Below are positions 35,610-49,261 of a stretch of DNA of 64,000 bases, one piece after another (the stretch's first letter is position 1; each line of letters begins with the position of its first letter). The notes beneath the pieces are model-generated. The model worked only from the letters and a program-made list of their open reading frames with translations, did no database searches and was not told where the DNA came from. Made by a program: the position numbers and the translations under genes. Source of the DNA: Bombus terrestris (Eukaryota > Arthropoda > Insecta > Hymenoptera > Apidae); assembly GCF_910591885.1 (NCBI RefSeq), contig NW_025963555.1, positions 3,038,001 to 3,102,000 on the forward strand, read 5' to 3'.

Positions 35610-38115
35610 TTATATTGCCTTGCATATATTTCGTGTTATTACCTAATTTTGTCAGCCATTTCGGACATTAGATTGCACTGTAGTATGCGTAAATAGTACT
35701 ATTTATGTGAAACTATTCATAAACTGTAAACATTTATCAGTAGGCAATAGGACAATGACTTCCGGCTCCTCGGGCTGGTGCAAATATTTCAATGTCACCA
35801 TGTGCCAAACCGTTGGATTGTGACACACCTCTCCGCGTCCCTCGCTCGCCGTGCTCGCTCGAAAGCTACAGCCTAACCTAAAACCAATCCCTCTTGCGTT
35901 AGTCATTCGACATGGAGGCGACTTATTTCAAATTTGGGAAAGTGTCGGATCGGATGTGAGGTTGGACTAAATTTTTACGAGCGAGCGGAGCGAGCGAGCA
36001 ACGATCACAACTTCCAAGATATACATATACCTTATATTGCCTTGCATATATTTCGTGTTATTACCGTATTTTGTCAGCCATTTCGGACATTGGATTGCAC
36101 TGTAGTATGCGGAAATAGTACTATTTATGTGAAACTATTCATGAACTGTAAACATTTATCAGTAGGCAGTAGGATAAAGACTTCCGGCTCCTCGGGATGG
36201 TGCGAATATTTCAATGTCCGTATGTGCCAAACCGTTGGATTGTGACACACTTCTCCGCGTCCCTCGCTCGCCATGCTCGCTCGAAAGCTATAGCCTAACC
36301 GAAAACCAATCCCTCTTGCGTTCATTATTCGATATGGCGGCGACATATTTCGAATTTGCGAACGTGTCGGATCGGCTGTGAGGTTGGACAGGATTTTTAC
36401 GAGCGAGCGGAGCGAGCGAGCAACGATCACAAATTGCAAGCCATACATATACCGGATATTGTCTTGCATATATTTCGTGTTATTACCTAATTTTGTCAGA
36501 CATTTCGGTCATCACATTGCACTGTACGATGTGGGAATAGTACTATTTATGCGAAACTATTCATAAACTGTATACATTTGTCAGTAGGCAATAGGACAAA
36601 GACTTCCGGCTCCTCGGGCTGGTGCGAATATTTCAATGTCCGTATGTGCCAAACCGTTGGTTTGTGACACACCTCTCCGCGTCCCTCGCTCGCCGTGCTC
36701 GCTCGAAAGCTATAGACTAACCGAAAACCAATCCCTCTTGCGTTCATTATTCGATATGGTGGCGACATATTTCGAATTTGCGAACGTGTCGGATCGGTTG
36801 TGAGGTTGGACTAGATTTTTACGAGCGAGCGGAGCGAGCGAGCAACGGTCACAATTTCCAAGCTATACATATACCATATATTGCCTTGCATATATTTCGT
36901 GTTATTACCTAATTTTGTCAGCCATTTCGGACATTAGATTGCACTGTAGTATGCGGAAATAGTACTATTTATGTGAAACTATTCATAAACTGTAAACATT
37001 TATCAGTAGGCAGTAGGATAAAGACTTCCGGCTCCTCGGGATGGTGCGAATATTTCAATGTCCCCATGTGCCAAACCGTTGGATTGTGACACACTTCTCC
37101 GCGTCCCTCGCTCGCCATGCTCGCTCGAAAGCTATAGCCTAACCGAAAACCAATCCATCTTGCGTTCATTATTCGATATGGCGGCGACGTATTTCGAATT
37201 TGCGAACGTGTCGGATCGGCTGTGAGGTTGGACAGGATTTTTACGAGCGAGCGGAGCGAGCGAGCAACGATCACAAATTGCAAGCGATACATATACCTGA
37301 TATTGCCTTGCATATATTTCGTGTTATTACCTAATTTTGTCAGACATTTCGGACATCACATTGCACTGTACGATGTGGAAATAGTACTACTTATGTGAAA
37401 CTATTCGTAAACTGTATACATTTGTCAGTAGGCAATAGGATAAAGACTTCCGGCTCCTCCGGCTGGTGCGAATATTTCAATGTCCGTATGTGCCATACCG
37501 TTGGTTTGTGACACACCTTTACGCGTAACTCGCTCGCTACGCTCGCTCGAAAACTATAGCCTTACCTAAAACCAATCCCTCTTGCGTTCATTATTCGATA
37601 TGGCGGCGACATATTTCGAATTTGCGAACGTGTCGGATCGGCTGTAAGGTTGGACAGGATTTTTACGAGCGAGCGGAGCGAGCGAGCAACGATCACAAAT
37701 TGCAAGCCATACATATACCTTATATTGCCTTGCATATATTTCGTGTTATTACCTAATTTTGTCAGACATTTCGGACATCACATTGCACTGTGGTATGTGG
37801 AAATAGTACTATTTATGTGAAACTATTCATAAACTGTAAACATTTGTCAGTAGGCAATAGGATAAAGACTTCCGGCTCCTCGGGCTGGTGCGAATATTTG
37901 AATGTCCCAATGTGCCAAACCGTTGGATTGTGACACACCTCTCCGCGACACTCGCTCACCGTGCTCGCTCGAAAGCTATAGCCTAACCGAAAACCAATCC
38001 CTCTTGCGTTAGTCATTCGACATGGAGGCGACTTATTTCAAATTTGTGAACGTGTCGGATCGGATGTGAGGTTGGACAAAATTTTTACGAGCGAGCGGAG
38101 CGAGCGAGCAACGAT
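35610..38115. repeat. 15-monomer-spaced block, copy 1
   Basis: Six monomers (landmarks 35703 to 37813) match 42024 to 44131. The offset is 6321 bp up to a 3-bp loss near 42655 and 6318 after it. Shared variants include GGACAATGAC, AAGCTACAGCC, GCAAGCGATACATATACCTG and CGACACTCGCTCACC. Type order after the first alpha is beta, beta, beta, beta, alpha. Confidence 0.87.
36100..36890. repeat. 7-monomer-spaced block inside the larger HOR, copy 1
   Basis: Matches 39054-39844 at +2954 (7 monomers) and lies within the block that matches 42.4 kb. Shared marks are TTCGGTCATCACATTG, TTTATGCGAAAC and CAATAGGACAAAGAC. So three related copies start near 36.1, 39.05 and 42.4 kb. Confidence 0.82.
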
Positions 38116-39053
38116 CACAAATTGCAAGCCATACATATACCTTATATTGCCTTGCATATATTTCGTGTCATTACCGAATATTGTCAGACATTTCGGACAT
38201 CACATTGCACTGTTCTATGTGGAAATAGTACTATTTATATGAAACTATTTATAAACTGTAAACATTTGTCAGTAGGCAATAGGATAAAGACTTCCGGCTC
38301 CTCGGGCTGGTACGAATATTTCATTGTCCGTATGTGCCAAACCGTTGGTTTGTGACACACCTTTACGCGTATCTCGCTCACTGCGCTCGCTCGAAAACTA
38401 TAGCCTAACCTAAAACCAATCCATCTTGCGTTCATTATTCGATTTGGTGGCGACATATTTCGAATTTGCGAACGTGTCGGATCGGTTGTGAGGTTGGACT
38501 AGATTTTTACGAGCGAGCGGAGCGAGCGAGCAACGGTCACAATTTCCAAGCTATACATATACCATATATTGCCTTGCATATATTTCGTGTTATTACCTAA
38601 TTTTGTCAGCCATTTCGGACATCACATTGCACTGTACTATGTGGAAATAGTACTATTTATGAGAAACTATTCATAAACTGTAAACATTTGTCGGTAATCA
38701 ATAGGATAAAGACTTCCGGCTCCTCGGGCCGGTGCGAATATTTGAATGTCCCCATGTGCCAAACCGTTGAATTGTGACACACCTCCCCGCGTCCCTCGCT
38801 CGCCATGCTCGCTCGAAAGCTACAGCCTAACCTAAAACCAATCCCTCTTGCGTTAGTCATTCGACATGGAGGCGACTTATTTCAAATTTGGGAAAGTGTC
38901 GGATCGGCTGTGAGGTTGGACAGGATTTTTACGAGCGAGCGGAGCGAGCGAGCAACGATCACAACTTCCAAGATATACATATACCTTATATTGCCTTGCA
39001 TATATTTCGTGTTATTACCTAATTTTGTCAGCCATTTCGGACATTGGATTGCA

Positions 39054-39844
39054 CTGTAGTATGCGGAAATAGTACTATTTATGTGAAACTATTCATAAAC
39101 TGTAAACATTTATCAGTAGGCAGTAGGATAAAGACTTCCGGCTCCTCGGGATGGTGCGAATATTTCAATGTCCCCATGTGCCAAACCGTTGGATTGTGAC
39201 ACACTTCTCCGCGTCCCTCGCTCGCCATGCTCGCTCGAAAGCTATAGCCTAACCGAAAACCAATCCCTCTTGCGTTCATTATTCGATATGGCGGCGACAT
39301 ATTTCGAATTTGCGAACGTGTCGGATCGGCTGTGAGGTTGGACAGGATTTTTACGAGCGAGCGGAGCGAGCGAGCAACGATCACAAATTGCAAGCCATAC
39401 ATATACCGTATATTGCCTTGCATATATTTCGTGTTATTACCTAATTTTGTCAGACATTTCGGTCATCACATTGCACTGTACGATGTGGGAATAGTACTAT
39501 TTATGCGAAACTATTCATAAACTGTATACATTTGTCAGTAGGCAATAGGACAAAGACTTCCGGCTCCTCGGGCTGGTGCGAATATTTCAATGTCCGTATG
39601 TGCCAAACCGTTGGTTTGTGACACACCTCTTCGCGTCCCTCGCTCGCCGTGCTCTCTCGAAAGCTATAGACTAACCGAAAACCAATCCCCCTTGCGTTCA
39701 TTATTCGATATGGTGGCGACATATTTCGAATTTGCGAACGTGTCGGATCGGTTGTGAGGTTGGACTAGATTTTTACGAGCGAGCGGAGCGAGCGAGCAAC
39801 GGTCACAATTTCCAAGCTATACATATACCATATATTGCCTTGCA
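39054..39844. repeat. 7-monomer-spaced block, copy 2
   Basis: Counterpart of 36100-36890, with private changes CTCTCTCGAAAGC near 39652 and AATCCCCCTTGCG near 39684. It is followed by monomers 39923 and 40345, the latter close to 36969 and 43287. Confidence 0.82.
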
Positions 39845-40787
39845 TATATTTCGTGTTATTACCTTATTTTGTCAGCCATTTCGGACATCACATTGCACTG
39901 TACTATGTGGAAATATTACTATTTATGAGAAACTATTCATAAACTGTAAACATTTATCAGTAGGCAGTAGGATAAAGACTTCCGGCTCGTCGGGATGGTG
40001 CGAATATTTGAATGTCCCAATGTGCCAAACCGTTGGATTGTGACACACCTCTCCGCGTCCCTCGCTCTCCGTGCTCGCTCGAAAGCTATAGCCTAACCTA
40101 AAACCAATCCCTCTTGCGTTAGTCATTCGACATGGAGGCGACTTGTTTCAAATTTGGGAAAGTGTCGGATCGGATGTGAGGTTGGACTAAATTTTTACGA
40201 GCGAGCGGAGCGAGCGAGCAACGATCACAACTTCCAAGATATACATATACCTTATATTGCCTTAAATATATTTCGTGTTATTACCTAATTTTGTCAGCCA
40301 TTTCGGACATTAGATTGCACTGTAGTATGCGGAAATAGTACTATTTATGTGAAACTATTCATAAACTGTAAACATTTATCAGTAGGCAGTAGGATAAAGA
40401 CTTCCGGCTCCTCGGGATGGTGCGAATATTTCAATGTCCCCATGTGCCAAACCGTTGGATTGTGACACACTTCTCCGCGTCCCTCGCTAGCCATGCTCGC
40501 TCGAAAGCTATAGCCTAACCGAAAACCAATCCCTCTTGCGTTCATTATTCGATATGGCGGCGACATATTTCGAATTTGCGAACGTGTCGGATCGGCTGTG
40601 AGGTTGGACAGGATTTTTACGAGCGAGCGGAGCGAGCGAGCAACGATCACAAATTGCAAGCCATACATATAACTGTTATTGCCTTGCATATATTTCGTGT
40701 TATTACCTAATTTTGTCAGACATTTCGGACATCACATTGCACTGTGGTATGTGGAAATAGTACTATTTATGTGAAACTATTCACAAA

Positions 40788-41496
40788 CTGTAAACATTTG
40801 TCAGTAGGCAATAGGATAAAGACTTCCGGATCCTCGGGCTGGAGCGAATATTTGAATGTCCCAATGTGCCAAACCGTTGGATTGTGACACACCTCTCCGC
40901 GACCCACGCTCACCGTGCTCGCTCGAAAGCTATAGCCTAACCGAAAACCAATCCCTCTTGCGTTAGTCATTCGACATGGAGGCGACTTGTTTCAAATTTG
41001 GGAACTTGTCGGATCGGATGTGTGGTTGGACTAAATTTTTACGAGCGAGCGGAGCGAGCGAGCAACGATCACAATTTCCAAGCTATACATATAGCTTATA
41101 TTGACTTGAATATATTTCGTGTTGTTACCTAATTTTGTCAGCCATTTCTGACATCACATTGCACTGTACTATGTGGAAATAGTACTATTTATGTGAAACT
41201 ATTCATAAACTGTAAACATTTGTCAGTAGGCAATAGGATAAAGACTTCCGGCTCCTCGGGCTGGTGCGAATATTTCAATGTCCGTATGTGCCAAACCGTT
41301 GGTTTGTGACACACCTTTACCCGTCTCACGCTCGCTGCGCTCGCTCGAAAGCTATAGCCAAACCTAAAACCAATCCATCTTGCGTTCATTATTCGATATG
41401 GTGGCGACATATTTCGAATTTGCGAACGAGTCGGATCGGTTGTGAGGTTGGACTAGATTTTTACGAGCCAGCGGAGCGAGCGAGCAACGGTCACAA
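40788..41496. repeat. 14-monomer-spaced block, copy 2
   Basis: Counterpart of 34880-35588. After its end the sequence follows the 27.5 and 44.8 kb relatives instead (TTATTGCCTAATTTTG). Confidence 0.88.
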
Positions 41497-41610
41497 TTTC
41501 CAAGCTATACATATACCTTATATTGCCTTGCTTATATTTCGTGTTATTGCCTAATTTTGTCAGCCATTTCTGACATCACATTGCACTGTACTATGTGGAA
41601 ATAGTACTAT

Positions 41611-42023
41611 TTATGAGAAACTATTCATAAACTGTAAACATTTGTCGGTAGGCAATAGGATAAAGACTTCCGGCTCCTCGGGCTGGTGCGAATATTTGAA
41701 TGTCCCCATGTGCCAAACCGTTGGATTGTGACACACCTCTCCGCGACCCTCGCTCACCGCGCTCGCTCGAAAGCTATAGCCTAACCTAAAACCAATCCCT
41801 CTTGCGTTAGTCATTCGATATGGAGGCGACTTATTTCAAATTTGGGAAAGTGTCGTGTCGGATGTGAGGTTGGACTAACTTTTTACGAGCGAGTGAGCAA
41901 CGATCACAACTTCCAAGATATACATATACCTTATATTGCCTTGCATATATTTCGTGTTATTACCTAATTTTGTCAGCCATTTCGGACATTAGATTGCACT
42001 GTAGTATGCGGAAATAGTACTAT
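41611..42023. repeat. 413-bp monomer, 9-bp loss in arm B
   Basis: Short arm CGAGCGAGTGAG at 41886-41897. Preceded by GGACTAACTTTTTA, as in the 27720, 44975 and 45810 copies. Confidence 0.9.
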
Positions 42024-44433
42024 TTATGTGAAACTATTCATAAACTGTAAACATTTATCAGTAGGCAATAGGACAATGACATCCGGCTCCTCGGGCTGGT
42101 GCAAATATTTCAATGTCACCATGTGCCAAACCGTTGGATTGTGACACACCTCTCCGCGTCCCTCGCTCGCCGTGCTCGCTCGAAAGCTACAGCCTAACCT
42201 AAAACCAATCCCTCTTGCGTTAGTCATTCGACATGGAGGCGACTTATTTCAAATTTGGGAAAGTGTCGGATCGGATGTGAGGTTGGACTAAATTTTTACG
42301 AGCGAGCGGAGCGAGCGAGCAACGATCACAACTTCCAAGATATACATATACCTTATATTGCCTTGCATATATTTCGTGTTATTACCTAATTTTGTCAGCC
42401 ATTTCGGACATTGGATTGCACTGTAGTATGCGGAAATAGTACTATTTATGTGAAACTATTCATAAACTGTAAACATTTATCAGTAGGCAGTAGGATAAAG
42501 ACTTCCGGCTCCTCGGGATGGTGCGAATATTTCAATGTCCCCATGTGCCAAACCGTTGGATTGTGACACACTTCTCCGCGTCCCTCGCTCGCCATGCTCG
42601 CTCGAAAGCTATAGCCTAACCGAAAACCAATCCCTCTTGCGTTCATTATTCGATGCGGCGACATATTTCGAATTTGCGAACGTGTCGGATCGGCTGTGAG
42701 GTTGGACAGGATTTTTACGAGCGAGCGGAGCGAGCGAGCAACGATCACAAATTGCAAGCCATACATATACCGGATATTGCTTTGCATATATTTCGTGTTA
42801 TTACCTAATTTTGTCAGACATTTCGGTCATCACATTGCACTGTACGATGTGGGAATAGTACTATTTATGCGAAACTATTCATAAACTGTATACATTTGTC
42901 AGTAGGCAATAGGACAAAGACTTCCGGCTCCTCGGGCTGGTGCGAATATTTCAATGTCCGTATGTGCCAAACCGTTGGTTTGTGACACACCTCTTCGCGT
43001 CCCTCGCTCGCCGTGCTCGCTCGAAAGCTATAGACTAACCGAAAACCAATCCCTCTTGCGTTCATTATTCGATATGGTGGCGACATATTTCGAATTTGCA
43101 AACGTGTCGGATCGGTTGTGAGGTTGGACTAGATTTTTACGAGCGAGCGGAGCGAGCGAGCAACGGTCACAATTTCCAAGCTATACATATACCATATATT
43201 GCCTTGCATATATTTCGTGTTATTACCTAATTTTGTCAGCCATTTCGGACATTAGATTGCACTGTAGTATGCGGAAATAGTACTATTTATGTGAAACTAT
43301 TCATAAACTGTAAACATTTATCAGTAGGCAGTAGGATAAAGACTTCCGGCTCCTCGGGATGGTGCGAATATTTCAATGTCCCCATGTGCCAAACCGTTGG
43401 ATTGTGACACACTTCTCGGCGTCCCTCGCTCGCCATGCTCGCTCGAAAGCTATAGCCTAACCGAAAACCAATCCCTCTTGCGTTCATTATTCGATATGGC
43501 GGCGACATACTTCGAATTTGCGAACGTGTCGGATCGGCTGTGAGGTTGGACAGGATTTTTACGAGCGAGCGGAGCGAGCGAGCAACGATCACAAATTGCA
43601 AGCGATACATATACCTGATATTGCCTTGCATATATTTCGTGTTATTACCTAATTTTGTCAGACATTTCGGACATCACATTGCACTGTACGATGTGGAAAT
43701 AGTACTACTTATGTGAAACTATTCGTAAACTGTATACATTTGTCAGTAGGCAATAGGATAAAGACTTCCGGCTCCTCCGGCTGGTGCGAATATTTCAATG
43801 TCCGTATGTGCCATACCGTTGGTTTGTGACACACCTTTACGCGTAAATCGCTCGCTACGCTCGCTCGAAAACTATAGCCTTACCTAAAACCAATCCCTCT
43901 TGCGTTCATTATTCGATATGGCGGCGACATATTTCGAATTTGCGAACGTGTCGGATCGGCTGTGAGGTTGGACAGGATTTTTACGAGCGAGCGGAGCGAG
44001 CGAGCAACGATCACAAATTGCAAGCCATACATATACCGTATATTGCCTTGCATATATTTCGTGTTATTACCTAATTTTGTCAGACATTTCGGACATCACA
44101 TTGCACTGTGGTATGTGGAAATAGTACTATTTATGTGAAACTATTCATAAACTGTAAACATTTGTCAGTAGGCAATAGGATAAAGACTTCCGGCTCCTCG
44201 GGCTGGTGCGAATATTTGAATGTCCCAATGTGCCAAACCGTTGGATTGTGACACACCTCTCCGCGACACTCGCTCACCGTGCTCGCTCGAAAGCTATAGC
44301 CTAACCGAAAACCAATCCCTCTTGCGTTAGTCATTCGACATGGAGGCGACTTATTTCAAATTTGTGAACGTGTCGGATCGGATGTGAGGTTGGACAAAAT
44401 TTTTACGAGCGAGCGGAGCGAGCGAGCAACGAT
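41931..44433. repeat. 15-monomer-spaced block, copy 2
   Basis: Counterpart of 35610-38115. Private changes include the 3-bp loss near 42655, CTTCTCGGCG near 43415, CATACTTCG near 43507 and GTAAATCGCTC near 43844. Confidence 0.87.
42446..42864. repeat. 419-bp monomer, 3-bp loss in the beta segment
   Basis: CGATGCGGCGAC at 42651 stands in place of CGATATGGCGGCGAC. It is the only indel of this kind in the window and lies outside the GAGC arm. Confidence 0.9.
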
Positions 44434-44974
44434 CACAATTTCCAAGCTATACACATACCTGATATTGCCTTGCATATATTTCGTGTTATTACCTAATTTT
44501 GTCAGACATTTCTGACATCACATTGCACTGTACTATGTGGAAATAGTACTATTTATGTGAAACTATTCATAAACTGTAAACATTTGTCAGTAGGCAATAG
44601 GATAAAGACTTCCGGCTCCTCGGGCTGGTGCGAATATTTCAATGTCCGTATGTGCCAAACCGTTGGTTTGTGACACACCTTTACCCGTCTCACGCTCGCT
44701 GCGCTCGCTCGAAAGCTATAGCCAAACCTAAAACCAATCCATCTTGCGTTCATTATTCGATATGGTGGCGACATATTTCGAATTTGCGAACGAGTCGGAT
44801 CGGTTGTGAGGTTGGACTAGATTTTTACGAGCCAGCGGAGCGAGCGAGCAACGGTCACAATTTCCAAGCTATACATATACCTTATATTGACTTGCATATA
44901 TTTCGTGTTATTGCCTAATTTTGTCAGCCATTTCTGACATCACATTGCACTGTACTATGTGGAAATAGTACTAT

Positions 44975-45387
44975 TTATGAGAAACTATTCATAAACTGTA
45001 AACATTTGTCGGTAGGCAATAGGATAAAGACTTCCGGCTCCTCGGGCTGGTGCGAATATTTGAATGTCCCCATGTGCCAAACCGTTGGATTGTGACACAC
45101 CTCTCCGCGACCCTCGCTCACCGCGCTCGCTCGAAAGCTATAGCCTAACCTAAAACCAATCCCTCTTGCGTTAGTCATTCGATATGGAGGCGACATATTT
45201 CAAATTTGGGAAAGTGTCGTGTCGGATGTGAGGTTGGACTAACTTTTTACGAGCGAGCGAGCAACGATCACAACTTCCAAGATATACATATACCTTATAT
45301 TGCCTTGCATATATTTCGTGTTATTACCTAATTTTGTCTGCCATTTCGGACATTAGATTGCACTGTAGTATGCGGAAATAGTACTAT
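44975..45387. repeat. 413-bp monomer, 9-bp loss in arm B
   Basis: Short arm at 45250-45261. Confidence 0.9.
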
Positions 45388-45809
45388 TTATGTGAAACTA
45401 TTCATAAACTGTAAACATTTATCAGTAGGCAGTAGGATCAAGACTTCCGGCTCCTCGGGATGGTGCGAATATTTCAATGTCCCCATGTGCCAAACCGTTG
45501 GATTGTGACACACCTCTCCGCGTCCCTCGCTCGCCGTGTTCGCTCGAAAGCTATAGCCTAACCTAAAACCAATCCCTCTTGCGTTAGTCATTCGACATGG
45601 AGGCGACTTATTTCAAATTTGTGAAAGTGTCGGATCGGATGTGAGGTTGGACTAAAATTTTACGGGCGAGCGGAGCGAGCGAGCAACGATCACAACTTCC
45701 AAGATATACATATACCTTATATTGCCTTGCATATATTTCGTGTTATTACCTAATTTTGTCAGCCATTTCGGACATTAGATTGCACTGTACTATGTGGAAA
45801 TAGTACTAT
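44975..45809. repeat. Two-monomer (835-bp) duplication, copy 1
   Basis: Repeated at 45810-46644 with an 835-bp period (844 minus the 9-bp loss in arm B, present in both). Shared marks are GTCGTGTCGGATG, GGACTAACTTTTTACG, CCGTGTTCGCTCG and AAAATTTTACGGGCG. A few substitutions separate them, such as TTTGTCTGCC near 45338 and GGATCAAGAC near 45435. Confidence 0.9.
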
Positions 45810-46222
45810 TTATGAGAAACTATTCATAAACTGTAAACATTTGTCGGTAGGCAATAGGATAAAGACTTCCGGCTCCTCGGGCTGGTGCGAATATTTGAAT
45901 GTCCCCATGTGCCAAACCGTTGGATTGTGACACACCTCTCCGCGACCCTCGCTCACCGCGCTCGCTCGAAAGCTATAGCCTAACCTAAAACCAATCCCTC
46001 TTGCGTTAGTCATTCGATATGGAGGCGACTTATTTCAAATTTGGGAAAGTGTCGTGTCGGATGTGAGGTTGGACTAACTTTTTACGAGCGAGCGAGCAAC
46101 GATCACAACTTCCAAGATATACATATACCTTATATTGCCTTGCATATATTTCGTGTTATTACCTAATTTTGTCAGCCATTTCGGACATTAGATTGCACTG
46201 TAGTATGCGGAAATAGTACTAT
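45810..46222. repeat. 413-bp monomer, 9-bp loss in arm B
   Basis: Short arm at 46085-46096. Duplicate of the 44975 copy. Confidence 0.9.
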
Positions 46223-46644
46223 TTATGTGAAACTATTCATAAACTGTAAACATTTATCAGTAGGCAGTAGGATAAAGACTTCCGGCTCCTCGGGATGGTG
46301 CGAATATTTCAATGTCCCCATGTGCCAAACCGTTGGATTGTGACACACCTCTCCGCGTCCCTCGCTCGCCGTGTTCGCTCGAAAGCTATAGCCTAACCTA
46401 AAACCAATCCCTCTTGCGTTAGTCATTCGACATGGAGGCGACTTATTTCAAATTTGGGAAAGTGTCGGATCGGATGTGAGGTTGGACTAAAATTTTACGG
46501 GCGAGCGGAGCGAGCGAGCAACGATCACAACTTCCAAGATATACATATACCTTATATTGCCTTGCATATATTTCGTGTTATTACCTAATTTTGTCAGCCA
46601 TTTCGGAAATTAGATTGCTCTGTACTATGTGGAAATAGTACTAT
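45810..46644. repeat. Two-monomer (835-bp) duplication, copy 2
   Basis: Direct neighbour and near-identical copy of 44975-45809. Differences include GGAAATTAGATTGCTCTG near 46606. Confidence 0.9.
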
Positions 46645-46729
46645 TTATGAGAAACTATTCATAAACTGTAAACATTTGTCGGTAGGCAATAGGATAAAGA
46701 CTTCCGGCTCCTCGGGCTGGTGCGAATGT

Positions 46730-47450
46730 TTGAATGTCCCAATGTGCCAAACCGTTGGATTGTGACACACCTCTCCGCGACCCTCGCTCACCGTGCTCGC
46801 TCGAAAGCTATAGCCTAACCGAAAACCAAACCCTCTTTCGTTAGTCATTTGAGATGGAGGCGACTTGTTTCAAATTTGGGAACGTGTCGGATCGGATGTG
46901 TGGTTGGACTAAATTTTTACGAGCGAGCGGAGCGAGCGAGCAACGATCACAATTTCCAAGCTATACATATAGCTTATATTGACTTGCATATATTTCGTGT
47001 TATTACCTAATTTTGTCAGCCATTTCTGACATCACATTGCACTGTACTATGTGGAAATAGTACTATTTATGTGAAACTATTCATAGACTCTAAACATTTG
47101 TCAGTAGGCAATAGGATAAAGACTTCCGGCTCCTCGGGCTGGTGCGAATATTTCAATGTCCGTATGTGCCAAACCGTTGGTTTGTGACACACCTTTACCC
47201 GTCTCTCGCTCGCTGCGCTCGCTCGAAAGCTATAGCCAAACCTAAAACCAATCCATCTTGCGTTCATTATTCGATATGGTGGCGACATATTTCGAATTTG
47301 CGAACGAGTCGGATCGGTTGTGAGGTTGGACTAGATTTTTACGAGCGAGCGGAGCGAGCGAGCAACGGTCACAATTTCCAAGCTATACATATACCTTATA
47401 TAGCCTTGCATATATTTCGTGTTATTACCTAATTTTGTCAGCCATTTCGG
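46730..47450. repeat. 6-monomer-spaced block, copy 1
   Basis: Matches 49262-49982 at an offset of 2532 bp. Both share CCCTCTTTCGTTAG, GGAACGTGTCGGATCGG, CATAGACT and the AGCCAAACCTAAAACC form. The region between the two is not itself a clean repeat. Confidence 0.85.
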
Positions 47451-49261
47451 ACATTAGATTGCACTGTAGTATGCGGAAATAATACTATTTATGTGAAACT
47501 ATTCATAAACTGTATACATTTGTCAGTAGGCAATAGGATAAAGACTTCCGGCTCCTCCGGCTGGTGCGAATATTTGAATGTCCCAATGTGCCAAACCGTT
47601 GGATTGTGACACACCTCTCCGCGACCCTCGCTCACCGTGCTCGCTCGAAAGCTATAGCCTAACCGAAAACCAATCCCTCTTGCGTTAGTCATTCGACATG
47701 GAGGCGACTTATTTCAAATTTGTGAACGTGTCGGATCGGATGTGAGGTTGGACAAAATTTTTACGAGCGAGCGGAGCGAGCGAGCAGCGATCACAATTTC
47801 CAAAGTATACATATACCTTATATTGCCTTGCATGTAATTCGTGTTATTACCTACTTTTGTCAGCCATTTCGGACATCACATTGCACTGTGGTATGTGGAA
47901 ATAATACTATTTATGTGAAACTATTCATAAACTGTATACATTTGTCAGTAGGCAATAGGATAAAGTCTTCCGGCTCCTCGGGATGGTGCGAATATTTCAA
48001 TGTCCCCATGTGCCAAACCGTTGGATTGTGACACACCTCTCCGCGTCCCTCGCTCGCCGTGCTCGCTCGAAAGCTATAGCCTAACCTAAAACCAATCCCT
48101 CTTGCGTTAGTCATTCGACATGGAGGCGACTTATTTCAAGTTTGTGAACGTGTCGGATCGGATGTGAGGTTGGACAAAATTTTTACGAGCGAGCGGAGCG
48201 AGCGAGCAACGATCACAATTTCCAAGCTATACATATACCTTATATTGCCTTGCATATAATTCGTGTTATTACCTACTTTTGTCAGCCATTTCGGACATCA
48301 CATTGCACTGTACGATGTGGAAATAGTACTACTTATGTGAAACTATTCGTAAACTGTACACATTTGTCAGTAGGCAATAGGATAAAGACTTCCGGCTCCT
48401 CCGGCTTGTGCGAATATTTCAATGTCCGTATGTGCCATACCGTTGGTTTGTGACACACCTTTACGGGTAACTCGCTCGCTGCGCTCGCTCGAAAACTATA
48501 GCCTTACCTAAAACCAATCCATCTTGCGTTCATTATTTGATATGGTGGCGTAATATTTCGAATTTGCGAACGTGTCGGATCGGTTGTGAGGTTGCACAGG
48601 ATTTTTACGAGCGAGCGGAGCGAGCGAGCAACGATCACAAATTGGAAGCCATACATATACCTTATATTGCCTTGGATATATTTCGTGTTATTACCTAATT
48701 TTGTCAGACATTTCGGACATCACATTGCACTATGGTATGTGGAAATAGTACTATTTATGTGAAACTATTCATAAACCGTAAACATTTGTCAGTAGGCAAT
48801 AGGACAAAGACTTCCGGCTCCTCGGGCTGGTGCAAATATTTCAATGTCACCATGTGCCAAACCGATGGATTGTCACACTCCTCTCCGCGTCCCTCGCTCG
48901 CCATGCTCGCTCGAAAGCTATAGCCTAACCGAAATCCAATCCCTCTTGCGTTAGTCATTCGAGATGGAGGCGACTTATTTCAAATTTGTGAACGTGTCGG
49001 ATCGGATATGAGGTTGGACAAAATTTTTACGAGCGAGCGGAGCGAGCGAGCAACGATCACAATTTCCAAGCTATACATATACCTTATATTGCCTTGCATA
49101 TAATTCGTGTTATTACCTACTTTTGACAGCCATTTCGGACATCACATTGCACTGTGTTATGTGGAAATAATACTATTTATGTGAAACTATTCATAAACTG
49201 TATACATTTGTCAGTAGGCAATATGATAAAGACTTCCGGCTCCTCGGGCTGGTGCGAATAT
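47451..49261. repeat. Irregular monomers with the AAATAATACT palindrome variant
   Basis: Monomers 47489, 47911, 48333, 48755 and 49177. They introduce CATATAATTCGTG and CCTACTTTTG, and the altered palindrome AAATAATACTATTT, which become common to the right and are rare to the left. Unusual point changes cluster here: GCATGTAATTCG near 47831, GGCGTAATATTTCG near 48546, GGTTGCACAGG near 48591, and CTTGGATATATTTCG and CACTATGGTATG near 48671 and 48728. Confidence 0.75.
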
